From Methyloligella halotolerans (GTDB taxonomy: Bacteria > Pseudomonadota > Alphaproteobacteria > Rhizobiales > Methyloligellaceae), in contig NZ_MASI01000001.1 in assembly GCF_001708935.1 (NCBI RefSeq), forward strand, positions 558,001 through 622,000: a stretch of 64,000 nucleotides of DNA, given 5' to 3'. This document shows, piece after piece, positions 50,407-60,130 of this stretch (its first letter is position 1; every line of letters begins with the position of its first letter). The notes below the pieces were generated by a model. That model made no database searches and was not told the origin of the DNA. It worked only from the letters and a program-made list of their open reading frames with translations. Position numbers and translations under genes: made by a program.

Positions 50407-52018
50407 TTAGGAGGCCGTCTCCTTCTTGATCTTGCGGTCTGGGATCTTGTCGCCGCCTGCCTGCTCCGCCTTCTTCACAGGCTTGTCCTTGCCCGGCTCC
50501 TCTTTCGCAGGCGGGGTCCCAGGCTCCTTTTCGGCCGGGGGCGTCTCTCCAGGCTCCTTCTTCTCAGGAGGAGTCTCGCCGCTGGCCTTCTGCTTCTTCT
50601 TGCCCTGCTTCTTGGTGACGAGGGTGTGGCCGGCTTCCTTCAGCTGGGTCTCGTCCTCATCGTCCTTCGGCGCGGCGACCCCCCAATCCAGGGGCTCGTC
50701 CTGGGCGTAGCGCTTACCGAGCTGCCAGGCGATCTGGGCCTTGGTCAGCTCTGCTGCGAGATAAAAGGCATGCGCGCCATCCTCCTCCACCCCGAGCTTC
50801 GGGAAGAGGTCGAAGGCGTCGTCGGCCACGTGATGCATGTCCCGGTTGAAGATGTGGATGCCGTCCTCCGCCGTATAGATGCGGAAATTCTTGTCCTTGA
50901 TCTCGGCGGCCAGCTCGGCCAGCTCTTCCGGCGTCTGGGGAAACGGCCGTCTGTCGTGGAGGCTCAGCAGCCCGGAGTCATAGTCCTTCGGCAGATCGTG
51001 ATCGCCTCTGGACGCATGCATGATGCGCCTCGCCAGATCGTGCTCCTGCACGGTGCGCCTCGTGTGGGGGCTGACATGGACGACGAGGACGTTGCGGATG
51101 TGCAGCTCCGAGCAGATGCCGAGCAGCATGGCGGTCACGCCGCCGGAGTCGGCATCGGTCAGCTCGGTCAAATTCCCCGTTCCCATGAGAATCTCGCAAT
51201 CGGGATATTGCCGGCGCACTTCGGCGTAGCGCTCCAGGGATGTCATGAAGCCGAAGTTGATCGGGTCGAGCACCGGGTCCGCCATATAGGGCAGCCCCTT
51301 CTTCTCCATGGCGTCCATGGCGCGGTAGAGCGAGTTGAGATCGCCGTGGTCCTTCGGGATGAGAACCGGGACCGACGCCACCTCATCGGCGATATGGAGC
51401 GTGTCCTCGTTGAGGCTCAGGAGATAGTCGGCGCCCGCCTTGCCGCCACGCAGAAGCTCTTCGGGGTTCGCGGAGTCGACGCTGACCTTGTAGCGCTCGC
51501 CGTGGAGTGCCCGGATCGCCTCCTCCAGGTGCGGAAACGGCGTATCGGGAAGACAGCGAGATCGATCACGTCGGCGCCGGCCTCGTTCAGCTCCGCGGCG
51601 CGCATGACCAGGGTCTCGACGGAGAGCGCGGAGGCATCGACGATCTCGGCGAAGATCTTGATGTCGTACTGGCTGAGATCGGCGTCGCGCTTCGCCTTGC
51701 CGAAATAGGTCGGCAGATCCTTCAGCTCGTCGGGGCCGCGCACGAAGGGCACGCCGAAGCGCTCGGAGAGCTGATCGAGATCGGCCCGGCACCGTCCCGG
51801 CACCATGACCTGATCCGCCTCGACGGGCTCGGGCAGGCGCCGGGCGATGATCTCCTCGGTCATCAGGGCCGCGACCTTCACGCCGATATCGAAGACCTCG
51901 TACTCGAAATCGGGCTGCATGCCCTCGAGCACGGCTTCGAGGCGTGGCTTGGCGATATGTCCGGTCAGAAAGAGAATGGCTTCAGCTATCCGTTCGAGCT
52001 TCGAAAACAGCGTCCCAT
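50407..52018 (-). CDS. Dihydropteroate synthase-like protein (DUF6513; frameshifted as sequenced)
   Basis: A pterin-binding TIM-barrel protein of methanogens and methylotrophs, proposed for H4MPT assembly. The first frame runs from AEAILFLTGHIAKPRLEAVL through FAEIVDASALSVETLVMRAA to DVIDLAVFP. The second continues LPDTPFPHLEEAIRALHGER, VSVDSANPEELLRGGKAGAD, ADPVLDPINFGFMTSLERY, and a Lys/Pro/Glu-rich tail of about 80 residues. One G added near 51557 gives DVIDLGCLPDTPFPH, as in DHPS. No start codon is in frame near the N-terminus; one further missing base near 51990 would connect the ATG at 52018, but this second repair is speculative. It follows the MfnE-like kinase. Confidence 0.8.
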
Positions 52019-52020
52019 GG

Positions 52021-52055
52021 CAGAGGCGGTCGCCTCCATAACAGAGGCGGTCGCC
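52021..52055. repeat. Imperfect 21-base tandem repeat before the DHPS-like gene
   Basis: The 14 bases CAGAGGCGGTCGCC occur at 52021-52034 and again at 52042-52055, a period of 21. Each unit is followed by a near-ATG context on the minus strand, which complicates start choice for the gene below. Confidence 0.6.
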
Positions 52056-52065
52056 CTGGCAAGCG

Positions 52066-52737
52066 TCAATCGATGGCCGCGCCGCACGTCTGTCCGGACG
52101 CGAGCGCCGTGGCGAAATCCTGCTGGTCCCCCTTCCCAAGAAGGAAGGTGGGCACGCCGGCGGCGCGCAGCATGTCGGGAAATGCCTCGTCGACGATGCC
52201 CTCACCTGCCAGCGCGGCGGCGCTCGTCACTCTTTGGCGCCGTTCGATCGACTTCACGACGTAGCAGCGGGTCGCGGCCAAACGGCCGGCCAGCCACAGC
52301 GCCAAGCTGTCGGACGTGATGGTCCAGGACGGCGCGATCTCCGGCCGGTTCGCCACATGAGCAGCAGGTGCCCAAACCGCCACCCGGTTCTGATCCAGGC
52401 TCTCCAGCAGCGCCGTCTCGCTATCGCCGACCGTAAAATCGGGGCGTAATCCCGCCACGGCCCAGGCGAGTTGATCCATGGCGAGCAGCGCCATGCGGTG
52501 AGCAGCCGGATCGCCGAAGCCGAGGGCGGACTGGGTCGCCCGAACCTCGTCGGCCAGGGCGCCGCCGCCCGGAACCACGACAACAGGACATGGGGCGCCG
52601 GCGATGGCGTTGAGCCAGGCCTCGAGGTCGCCCGAGCGCACGACGCTGCCGCCGAGCTTCACCACGATGGGGCGCAGATGCTCCGGAATATGGGCCGGGC
52701 GGCCGGCGGCAGAGGTCTGGAGCGCCTGCCCGCTCAT
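52066..52737 (-). CDS. MfnE-like amino acid kinase (methylofuran biosynthesis)
   Basis: A 223-residue member of the aspartokinase-like superfamily in the archaeal COG2054 group. It has PIVVKLGGSVVRSGDLEAWL at the N-terminus, VVVVPGGGALADEVRATQSA, WTITSDSLALWLAGRLAAT, and a C-terminal VPTFLLGKGDQQDFA. Archaeal MfnE phosphorylates aminomethylfuran phosphate to the diphosphate for condensation by MfnF, and an MfnF-like gene lies 3 kb away. The start overlaps the aldolase-like gene by four bases, so translation is coupled. Confidence 0.85.
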   Translation of the reverse strand: MSGQALQTSAAGRPAHIPEHLRPIVVKLGGSVVRSGDLEAWLNAIAGAPCPVVVVPGGGALADEVRATQSALGFGDPAAHRMALLAMDQLAWAVAGLRPDFTVGDSETALLESLDQNRVAVWAPAAHVANRPEIAPSWTITSDSLALWLAGRLAATRCYVVKSIERRQRVTSAAALAGEGIVDEAFPDMLRAAGVPTFLLGKGDQQDFATALASGQTCGAAID

Positions 52738-53171
52738 GCCCGCCGCTTCCGCATGATCTCCGTACCGACGGCGCCGGGGTCCTTGTCGAGCTTCTCGACC
52801 TTCACCTTCACGGTCTGGGCGCGCGGATGGTTGAGCACGCGGGCCGCGATCTCCTCGGCCATGGTCTCGGTCAGATTGATATGGCCGCTGCCGACAACCT
52901 CTTTCACCGCATTGATGATGACGTCGTAGTCGAAGGTGCGGTGGATATCGTCCTGAAGAGGCTGATCGCTCGCGCCGATCTCGACATCGACGGAAACGCG
53001 TACGCGCTGGGTCACGCCCTTCTCGTTGGAGTAGACGCCGATCTCGCTATCCAGGACGTAGTCGTGGACGAAGATGCGGTCGAGCGGCTCTCCGCCGGTC
53101 GCGTCGGCCGACGCTGCTGTGGTGGATGCTAAACGTTGTGCGGTCTGTTCCGGCACGTCACTCGCTTTCAT
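52734..53171 (-). CDS. Dihydroneopterin aldolase-like protein (FolB family)
   Basis: A 145-residue tunnel-fold protein from the ATG at 53171. Motifs: LDRIFVHDYVLDSEIGVYSN, QRVRVSVDVEIGASDQPL, FDYDVIINAVKEVVGSGHIN, NLTETMAEEIAARVLNHPRA (FolB Glu-x-x-A-E element) and VKVKVEKLDKDPGAVGTEI. An N-terminal extension of about 28 residues is unusual for FolB. Methylotroph clusters carry this paralogue beside MfnE and MfnB genes, so a step in making the pterin half of H4MPT is likely. Classical folate genes are not adjacent. Confidence 0.82.
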   Translation of the reverse strand: MKASDVPEQTAQRLASTTAASADATGGEPLDRIFVHDYVLDSEIGVYSNEKGVTQRVRVSVDVEIGASDQPLQDDIHRTFDYDVIINAVKEVVGSGHINLTETMAEEIAARVLNHPRAQTVKVKVEKLDKDPGAVGTEIMRKRRA

Positions 53172-53211
53172 GTGGTTCGAAGAATTGCTGTCGGCCGCGA
53201 TATCTCGCTGC

Positions 53212-53949
53212 CTACCATATCGGTGTCGGCGCATCTGCCGACAATGAGGGATCAACGCGCGAAACGGTCTCGGGCTCCGCCGGGATCAGCGCGCGGACCG
53301 CGCGGACGGCCGGCTCGCTCAGGGCGCCGCCGCGCAGGCTCGCTTCACAGAGTGCACCGCGAAAGCCCAGCAGGTCCGGTCCCAGCGGCAGCAAATCGTG
53401 CACGTGACCGGCACGAAGGGAGCCGGCAAGGCCGACGCGCAGTCCGCGGCTCCGGGCGTCGGCAACGAAGGCGGCGAGCGCATCCCGATTCAAATGGCTC
53501 AGAAGATGGCCGGAGGTCTTGTACCGCGTGTCGAGCATGACGCCGGCGGCGCCCATCTCCGCCGCCAATCCAATCGCATCACACTCCGGCAGCTCATCGG
53601 CGAAGAGCACGAGAATCAGCTGTGCACCCAGCAGTCTGGGCTTCAGCGCACGCAGACAGGCTTCCGTGGCCGCGCTTTCGAACACGCCGAACTTTACATA
53701 GTCGACGCCGGCCGTGGCGGTCTTCGCGATGGCCGTCTCCAACACATCCCGATCCATGGGGAGGTCGCCCACTGTGGCGCTCACAGGCGCGCGCCCGGCA
53801 ATGCGGCGCACGGTCTCCCGCAACACGTCGTCGGGAACCGCGCCCAAGGCGCCGCGATCGGGCTCCTTGAGGTCGATGATGTCGGCGCCGGCCCGAAGAG
53901 CGATCTCCGCCTCTTCCGGCCCCCGCACGCTGGCCAGGAACTGGGTCAT
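53212..53949 (-). CDS. MfnB-like (5-formylfuran-3-yl)methyl phosphate synthase
   Basis: A 245-residue TIM-barrel protein of the DUF556/COG1891 family, which makes the furan ring of methanofuran from two glyceraldehyde-3-phosphate molecules. Motifs: LASVRGPEEAEIALRAGADI, the catalytic DIIDLKEPDRGALGAV, VDYVKFGVFESAATEACL, and GLRVGLAGSLRAGHVHDLLP. The product is the precursor of aminomethylfuran phosphate, the substrate line for MfnE and MfnF-like proteins in the same cluster. The start at 53949 overlaps the stop of a tiny duplicated leader frame (53946-53966). Confidence 0.88.
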   Translation of the reverse strand: MTQFLASVRGPEEAEIALRAGADIIDLKEPDRGALGAVPDDVLRETVRRIAGRAPVSATVGDLPMDRDVLETAIAKTATAGVDYVKFGVFESAATEACLRALKPRLLGAQLILVLFADELPECDAIGLAAEMGAAGVMLDTRYKTSGHLLSHLNRDALAAFVADARSRGLRVGLAGSLRAGHVHDLLPLGPDLLGFRGALCEASLRGGALSEPAVRAVRALIPAEPETVSRVDPSLSADAPTPIW

Positions 53950-53966
53950 GTCGAAAACTGGGTCAT
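53946..53966 (-). other. Six-codon leader frame duplicated from the mfnB start
   Basis: Bases GACATGACCCAGTT occur twice, 17 bases apart. The upstream copy opens MTQFST and stops at a TGA overlapping the ATG of the MfnB-like gene. This may be a coupled leader frame or just a small duplication. Confidence 0.4.
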
Positions 53967-53980
53967 GTCCTGCCGGTCTA

Positions 53981-55666
53981 TCAGCGAAACAGGAAATCGA
54001 ACAGGCCACCGCCGCCGCCACGGCGCTGCTGTGGGCGGTTCGGCTGATAGGTGCTGGTGGTGGGTTGGGGCGGCGGCTTCGGCTTGCGCAGCTGGATCCG
54101 GTTGGTGTTGCCTTCGGGATCGGTTACGGCCACGGCATAGCGGCTCCATTCCCAATCGGCGCTGTTGGAGCCCCAGCTATAGGGCTCAACGGCGAGCACC
54201 TTCTTGCCCCAGAGATCCACGATGGCGACGTAGACGAGTTCGGAGCTGCTTTCACCCGTGAGCTCCCCGGCATGGTAGCGGAGGAGGCCGATGCCGTTCT
54301 TGGCATCGTCGAGCTCGCTCCATTCGAGGATCTTGGGCTTGCCGGAGCCGAACATCTCGAGCTGCGCGCGGATGGCGGGATATTTCGGATTGAGGGCGAC
54401 GAAGCGGCTGGGCTCCGGTTCCTTCACGATCCAGCCGGAGACCGGCGGCCCGAGGGGCGCCCCCTCTGCCGGAGGCACCTCCTCGTCGAGGGCGAGGAGC
54501 GCTTCGCGGGCAGCGTCCTGGAACGGATCCTTCTTCAGGGCCGTGCGATAGGCGCGGATGGCGTCGTCGTTACGCTCCAGCGCCCGGTAGACGTCGCCGC
54601 GCACGCGAGAGGCGAAGGCGCTTTCGGTGTCCATGGAGGCGGCCTGGAGGGCGTCGGTCAGCGCTTCGTCCGGCTGCTTGTCCTTCAGCTTGGTTTCGGC
54701 GCGCAAAGCATACGCCTCGCCGCTCGGCTTCTTCTCGATCACGTAGGTCAGATCCTTGATCGCGTCGTCATAGCGGCCGATGGCCGTGAAGAGCTTTCCG
54801 CGCTCCAGATAGGGCTCGAGTCCTTCGGGATCGAGAGCGATCAGCTTGTCGAGATCCTTGCGTGCGGGGCCGTATTGGCGCGCGCCGAGATAGGCTTTCG
54901 CCCGGAGCAGCAGCAGCTCCTGATCGTCGGGGCTGCCGAGCAGCGCCTGGGTGAAATCGGACGCCGCCTTGTCATAGGATTCGATCGCCAGATAGGCCTT
55001 GCCGCGATTGGCATAGCAGGCGCGGCAACTGGCATCGACCTCGACCGCCTTGGTCAGATCGCGGATCGCCGCATGATAGCGCTTCAGGGCCGCGTGGCTC
55101 TGCCCTCGCCCGTTCAAAGGCACGGCGCTGGTGGACATGAGCTGCACAGCCTTCCGGAAGTCCTGGAAGGCAGAATCGTATTCGTTCAAGGCGACATGGG
55201 CATTGCCGCGATTGTTGAACGCCACGCCGTAATTGGGGGAGAGCGCCACGGCGCGGTCGAAATCCTTCACCGCCTCCTCGGCGTGGCCGAGCTGGAGCAG
55301 CGCGTTGCCGCGGTTGTTGTAGACGCTGGCGTTTTCCGGCGAGAGGGTGATGGATTCGTTGAAATCCTCGATCGCCGCCTTGGAGTCTCCGAGCCGCCAT
55401 TTGGCGATGCCGCGATCGCTAAAGATGCTCGCCTTCACGAAGTCGGAAATCTCGGGCTGCTCGAGGGCCAGGTTGAGAGAGGCGATCGCCTTGTCGTACT
55501 GGCCGCGCATCAGGGCGGCCGCGCCTTCGCGCGCCCGGAGCAGCGTGACGTCCTCCTTGGCGCGGGCCGCTGCCGGCAGGGCGAGAGTCGCCGCGGCAAG
55601 GCATGCGGTAAGGCATACGACAAAACACGCGCCAGAACGCGGAGTATGACTCACAAGACGCAGCAT
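53981..55666 (-). CDS. TPR-repeat exported protein
   Basis: From the ATG at 55666, 561 residues. The signal peptide (FVVCLTACLAAATLALPAAA) ends near ARAKED. About ten TPR units follow (RGNALLQLGHAEEAVKDFDR; RGNAHVALNEYDSAFQDFRK; RGKLFTAIGRYDDAIKDLTY; RGDVYRALERNDDAIRAYRT). A C-terminal beta-rich domain of about 120 residues (AIVDLWGKKVLAVEPYSWGS) and a Pro/Gly/Arg tail ending GGGLFDFLFR complete it. An alternative TTG start at 55693 adds nine residues behind the signal. Probably a periplasmic or outer-membrane scaffold; no substrate or partner is evident, and its relation to the C1 genes is positional only. Confidence 0.8.
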   Translation of the reverse strand: MLRLVSHTPRSGACFVVCLTACLAAATLALPAAARAKEDVTLLRAREGAAALMRGQYDKAIASLNLALEQPEISDFVKASIFSDRGIAKWRLGDSKAAIEDFNESITLSPENASVYNNRGNALLQLGHAEEAVKDFDRAVALSPNYGVAFNNRGNAHVALNEYDSAFQDFRKAVQLMSTSAVPLNGRGQSHAALKRYHAAIRDLTKAVEVDASCRACYANRGKAYLAIESYDKAASDFTQALLGSPDDQELLLLRAKAYLGARQYGPARKDLDKLIALDPEGLEPYLERGKLFTAIGRYDDAIKDLTYVIEKKPSGEAYALRAETKLKDKQPDEALTDALQAASMDTESAFASRVRGDVYRALERNDDAIRAYRTALKKDPFQDAAREALLALDEEVPPAEGAPLGPPVSGWIVKEPEPSRFVALNPKYPAIRAQLEMFGSGKPKILEWSELDDAKNGIGLLRYHAGELTGESSSELVYVAIVDLWGKKVLAVEPYSWGSNSADWEWSRYAVAVTDPEGNTNRIQLRKPKPPPQPTTSTYQPNRPQQRRGGGGGLFDFLFR

Positions 55667-55754
55667 CGATTTCCGGCCTGGCCGCTCCTCCAATCCCCTT
55701 CTCCTTTATCCTCCAGGAGAGGTTGTCAAGAAAGCGTCTCTCGGGCTTCCCACG

Positions 55755-57263
55755 TTACAAAGTGAGGAGCGCGCGAAACACCTCAGGCAGCATTTCCGGC
55801 ACATCCTCGGAGATCAGGCCGGGGCCGAACGCGCGTGCCGCTTCGCCGTGCAGCCAAACCGCGGCGGAGACTGCCTCAAAAACAGGCAAGGCCTGATCAA
55901 GCATTTCCTGGGCGAGAAGACCGCCGATCATTCCTGCCAGAACATCGCCCGTTCCGGCGGTGGCGAGCCAGGGCGACGAGGTCGCATTGATGCTGGCGCG
56001 GCCATCCGGCGTTGCCACGACCGTGTCGGGACCTTTGAAGACGACGACCGCGCCGGAGCGCTTTGCCGCCTCACGTGCGGATTCGAGCTTGGAGGCCGGC
56101 TCCCCTTCCGTCTTGGGCTTCAGATCGGGGAAGAGCCTCGCGAACTCGCCTGCGTGAGGTGTGAAGACGGTTGGCGCCTGGCGGTCCTGCACAGAGTCGA
56201 AGAGCTTGTCCGGGGCGTCGGCGAAGGAGGTCAGCCCGTCGGCGTCGATCACCACGGCGGCACGGCTTTCGAGCGCCGCCTGGACCATCTCGCAGGCCGG
56301 CTTGCCCACCCCAAGCCCCGGGCCCAGTACGGCCGAATTCTTGCGGGTGTCGGACAGAAGCTCCGAGAATTCCTTCGCGCCGTCCACCGGACGGACCATC
56401 ACCGCGGTAAGCTGGCTCGCGTTGATGGAGAGGGCATCCTTGGGCGACGCCATCGTCACCAGCCCTGCCCCTATGCGCAAGGCGCCGCGCGCTGCGAGCC
56501 GGGCGGCCCCCGTGGCATCGGCCGGGCCCGAAACCACTACGGCATGGCCGCGGCTGTATTTATGGCCGCCAACCTCCGGCCAGGGAAAATCGCCGAGCCA
56601 AAGCCTCGGCTCGTTGCCGAAGGCCGACGGCGCGATATCCTGCAACACGGAATCCGGGATGCCGATATCGGCGAGGGTGATCTCGCCGCAATATAGACGG
56701 CCCGGCAGCAGCAGATGTCCGGGCTTGAGACGGAAGAAGGTGACGGTGGCCTCGGCTTCGATCGCGATACCGCGCACCGACCCGGACGTCCCGTCGATGC
56801 CGGAGGGCACGTCGACGGCGATGGCCGGGATGTCGCTGTCATTCAGAGCCTCTATCAAGGCCGCGATATCGCCCTCGATCGGACGCGCAAGCCCTGCCCC
56901 GAATATGGCGTCGATCACCACATCGGCCTCGTCCAGCAGATCGGCGCTCAGGGGCTCGACCTCGCCCTCCCAGCGCTCGGCATGGGCGGCAGCGTCTCCG
57001 GGGAGCTTCTCCAGGGATCCCAGCAGGCCGAGGCGCACGCGGTAGCCCTTCTGCTGCAGGGCGACAGCGGCCACGAACCCGTCGCCGCCATTGTTGCCGG
57101 GACCGCACAGCACGCTGACGGATTCGGCTTGCGGATAGCGCTTGAAGACCTCGTCCGCGACTGCGTCCCCGGCGTTCTGCATCAGATCGTATCCCGGCAC
57201 GCCCCGCTCCGCGGTCAGCCGGTCGGCGACGGACATTTCCTTCGCGGTGAGCAGCTCAAGCAC
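55755..57263 (-). CDS. nnr: Bifunctional NAD(P)HX epimerase/dehydratase
   Basis: Repairs hydrated NADH and NADPH. The 502-residue protein fuses an N-terminal YjeF_N epimerase (SVLCGPGNNGGDGFVAAVAL; VIDAIFGAGLARPIEGDI; VDVPSGIDGTSGSVRG) with a C-terminal ADP-dependent dehydratase of the ribokinase-like fold (SRGHAVVVSGPADATGAARL; TVFTPHAGEFARLFPDL; SPWLATAGTGDVLAGMIGGL). The length is that of E. coli Nnr. Divergent from glnB. Confidence 0.94.
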   Translation of the reverse strand: MLELLTAKEMSVADRLTAERGVPGYDLMQNAGDAVADEVFKRYPQAESVSVLCGPGNNGGDGFVAAVALQQKGYRVRLGLLGSLEKLPGDAAAHAERWEGEVEPLSADLLDEADVVIDAIFGAGLARPIEGDIAALIEALNDSDIPAIAVDVPSGIDGTSGSVRGIAIEAEATVTFFRLKPGHLLLPGRLYCGEITLADIGIPDSVLQDIAPSAFGNEPRLWLGDFPWPEVGGHKYSRGHAVVVSGPADATGAARLAARGALRIGAGLVTMASPKDALSINASQLTAVMVRPVDGAKEFSELLSDTRKNSAVLGPGLGVGKPACEMVQAALESRAAVVIDADGLTSFADAPDKLFDSVQDRQAPTVFTPHAGEFARLFPDLKPKTEGEPASKLESAREAAKRSGAVVVFKGPDTVVATPDGRASINATSSPWLATAGTGDVLAGMIGGLLAQEMLDQALPVFEAVSAAVWLHGEAARAFGPGLISEDVPEMLPEVFRALLTL

Positions 57264-57286
57264 GAGAATTGACCTTCGTTGATTAG

Positions 57287-57835
<549 letters not shown>

Positions 57836-57950
57836 GAAGGCGATAGCCTGAGAGGGGCGCCGTATGTCGCCCCATCATCAATTCATCAAGGATTGCCGCC
57901 AGGGTTGCCTTGCGGCGATCATCCTTTTTCCGAAACGACAGGGGAGTACT

Positions 57951-59360
57951 ATGGCAGACGCTTCGAGCTTAGTGAAAAAGATCAAGGACGAGGACATCAA
58001 GTATGTCGATGTCCGGTTCACGGATCCCCGGGGCAAGATGCAGCACGTCACCATGGATGCCGGGCTGATGGACGAGGAGGCCTTCGCCGAGGGCGTCATG
58101 TTCGACGGCTCCTCCATTGCCGGCTGGAAGACCATCGACCAGTCCGACATGAAGCTCATGCCCGACTGCGATACGGCCATTCTCGATCCCTTCTTCGCCC
58201 AGAGCACCCTCGCGGTGGTCTGCAACGTGCTCGAGCCGACGACGGACGAGCCCTACGAGCGCGATCCGCGCGGCGTGGCCGTCAAGGCGCAGGAATACCT
58301 GAAGCAGACCGGCGTGGGCGACATGGCCGTGTTTGGTCCGGAGCCGGAGTTCTTCATCTTCGACGACGTCCGCTTCAAGGCCGATCCGTATAACTGCATG
58401 TTCCGGGTCGACTCCTCCGAACTCCCGTCCAACATGGACACCGAGTACGAGATGGGCAACATGGGTCACCGACCGCGCACCAAGGGCGGCTACTTCCCCG
58501 TGCCGCCGATCGATTCCGGCCAGGACCTCCGCAGTGAGATCCTCAGCGTCATGGGCGAGATGGGCGTTCCGGTGGAGAAGCATCACCACGAGGTCGCCGC
58601 GGCCCAGCACGAGCTCGGCATCAAGTTCGGCCCGCTGGTGAAGACCGCCGACAACATCCAGCTCTACAAATACGCTGTGCACAACGTCACGGCCGCCTAC
58701 GGCAAGACGGCGACGTTCATGCCGAAGCCGGTATTCGGCGATAACGGCTCGGGCATGCATGTGCATCAGTCGATCTGGAAGGACGGCAACCCGACCTTCG
58801 CCGGCGACAAATACGCCGACCTGTCGGACAACGCGCTCTACTATATCGGGGGCATCCTGAAGCATGCCCGCGCGCTGAACGCCTTCACCAATCCCAGCAC
58901 CAACTCCTACAAGCGTCTGGTGCCGGGCTACGAGGCGCCGGTGCTGCTGGCCTACTCGTCGCGCAACCGTTCGGCCTCCTGCCGTATTCCGTTCGGCTCC
59001 AGCCCGAAATCAAAGCGCGTCGAGGTTCGTTTCCCCGATCCGATGGCGAATCCCTATCTCGCCTTCGCCGCGCTTCTCATGGCCGGTCTCGACGGCATCG
59101 AGAACAAGATCGATCCGGGTTCGGCCATGGACAAGAACCTCTACGATCTGCCGCCGGAAGAGCTGGCCGACATCCCGACCGTGTCGGGCTCCCTGGCCGA
59201 AGCCTGCGAGGCTCTCGATTCCGATCGCGAGTTCCTGAAGAAGGGCAATGTCTTCACCGAAGACATGATCGACGGCTATCTGGAGCTGAAGATGGAAGAG
59301 ATCGACGCGCTGCGTCTAATGCCACATCCGGTGGAGTACGAGCTGTATTACAGCTGGTAG
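57951..59360 (+). CDS. glnA: Type I glutamine synthetase
   Basis: Makes glutamine from glutamate, ammonia and ATP. From the ATG at 57951 (GGGGAG upstream) it has 469 residues: [69 protein letters not shown] and [20 protein letters not shown]. The adenylylation Tyr lies in [10 protein letters not shown] (Tyr398). The length and motifs are those of GSI-beta. It is 115 bases after glnB and ends in a strong terminator. Confidence 0.97.
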   Translation: MADASSLVKKIKDEDIKYVDVRFTDPRGKMQHVTMDAGLMDEEAFAEGVMFDGSSIAGWKTIDQSDMKLMPDCDTAILDPFFAQSTLAVVCNVLEPTTDEPYERDPRGVAVKAQEYLKQTGVGDMAVFGPEPEFFIFDDVRFKADPYNCMFRVDSSELPSNMDTEYEMGNMGHRPRTKGGYFPVPPIDSGQDLRSEILSVMGEMGVPVEKHHHEVAAAQHELGIKFGPLVKTADNIQLYKYAVHNVTAAYGKTATFMPKPVFGDNGSGMHVHQSIWKDGNPTFAGDKYADLSDNALYYIGGILKHARALNAFTNPSTNSYKRLVPGYEAPVLLAYSSRNRSASCRIPFGSSPKSKRVEVRFPDPMANPYLAFAALLMAGLDGIENKIDPGSAMDKNLYDLPPEELADIPTVSGSLAEACEALDSDREFLKKGNVFTEDMIDGYLELKMEEIDALRLMPHPVEYELYYSW

Positions 59361-59396
59361 TCGCGCTGCCGACACACGGCGGATAGGCTGAAAACG

Positions 59397-59434
59397 AAGG
59401 GGGCGGCTCTTGCGCAAAGAGCCGCCCCCTTTTT
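59397..59434 (+). terminator. Rho-independent terminator of glnB-glnA
   Basis: AAGGGGGCGGCTCTT pairs with AAGAGCCGCCCCCTT around a short loop, then TTT; a very stable hairpin 37 bases after the glnA stop. Confidence 0.92.
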
Positions 59435-59549
59435 GTTGCCCGGCCTGCCCTTTTCAGCTCGCGGTCCCCGTATTCTCCGCAAGCCTTGATGAACAGTGCT
59501 GACCGGGCTCCCCCAAGTTCGTTATGCGCCCCGCCTTCGTGTCCGGCCC

Positions 59550-59846
59550 TCAGAGCCAGTAGAAGACGAAGAGCAAGATCGCGCCGAGGCCCATGGCCGA
59601 CAGCCAGGCGCGGTTGTCCTCGTACCATTCGGCGAGCATCACGGGCACGCTGTGGACCATCGACCCCACCAGCGAAAGCGCCAGCGGGATGGCGATGGCC
59701 GCCAGGATCAGGATCCCGTAATTTGCCTCGCCAGCGCTCCCGGCCTGTTGCTCCGCGACCAAAGCCTTGCTCGTCTCCGCCCAGGCGGCGAACACCGCGT
59801 AGAGCGACAGGGTGAGCAGCGCCATGGAAAAACATGCGCGAAACAT
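59550..59846 (-). CDS. Small membrane protein of unknown function
   Basis: A 98-residue protein with three hydrophobic segments (CFSMALLTLSLYAVFAAWAE; GILILAAIAIPLALSLVGSM; WLSAMGLGAILLFVFYWL) and a polar loop between the first two. No family was recognised. It is convergent with glnA and monocistronic as far as visible; nothing near it suggests a function. The ATG start has no strong ribosome site. Confidence 0.55.
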   Translation of the reverse strand: MFRACFSMALLTLSLYAVFAAWAETSKALVAEQQAGSAGEANYGILILAAIAIPLALSLVGSMVHSVPVMLAEWYEDNRAWLSAMGLGAILLFVFYWL

Positions 59847-59978
59847 CGCTAGCTCGTTCCCCTAAAATTCGAAGTAAACTTTAGGCAAACGGCGTTAACG
59901 AAGGGGAAAGTTTCAAGCTTAGCGGGTGGTTACGGGTTGCGTCGTTTTGGGGCGTGGTGAAGTCCCCATCACGAGGTC

Positions 59979-60001
59979 ATCCCCGGCCTTGTGCCGGGGA
60001 T
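59979..60001. repeat. REP-like palindrome, left member of a pair
   Basis: Perfect 9-bp arms ATCCCCGGC and GCCGGGGAT around CTTGT, followed 58 bases later by its partner at 60060-60082. Confidence 0.75.
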
Positions 60002-60059
60002 CCATAACCCCGGCCTCAGTTATTTCCATAGGCGTGGGTGTTCATGTGGGTGTTCATGG

Positions 60060-60082
60060 ATTGCCGGGACAAGCCTGGCAAT
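60060..60082. repeat. REP-like palindrome, right member of a pair
   Basis: Arms ATTGCCGGG and CCTGGCAAT around ACAAG with one G-T type mismatch. Just before it, GTGGGTGTTCAT is repeated twice in tandem (60035-60058). Confidence 0.7.
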
Positions 60083-60130
60083 GCCGGCTGAGAGTGCGGG
60101 GATCACTCAGCAAACCTGGTGCAGGTTGAG

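Noticed and set aside
53714-55765. Plus-strand open frame of 683 codons opposite the TPR protein
   Set aside because: It shadows the TPR gene and part of the mfnB-like gene; its Gly/Ala/Val/Arg-rich translation mirrors reversed codons.
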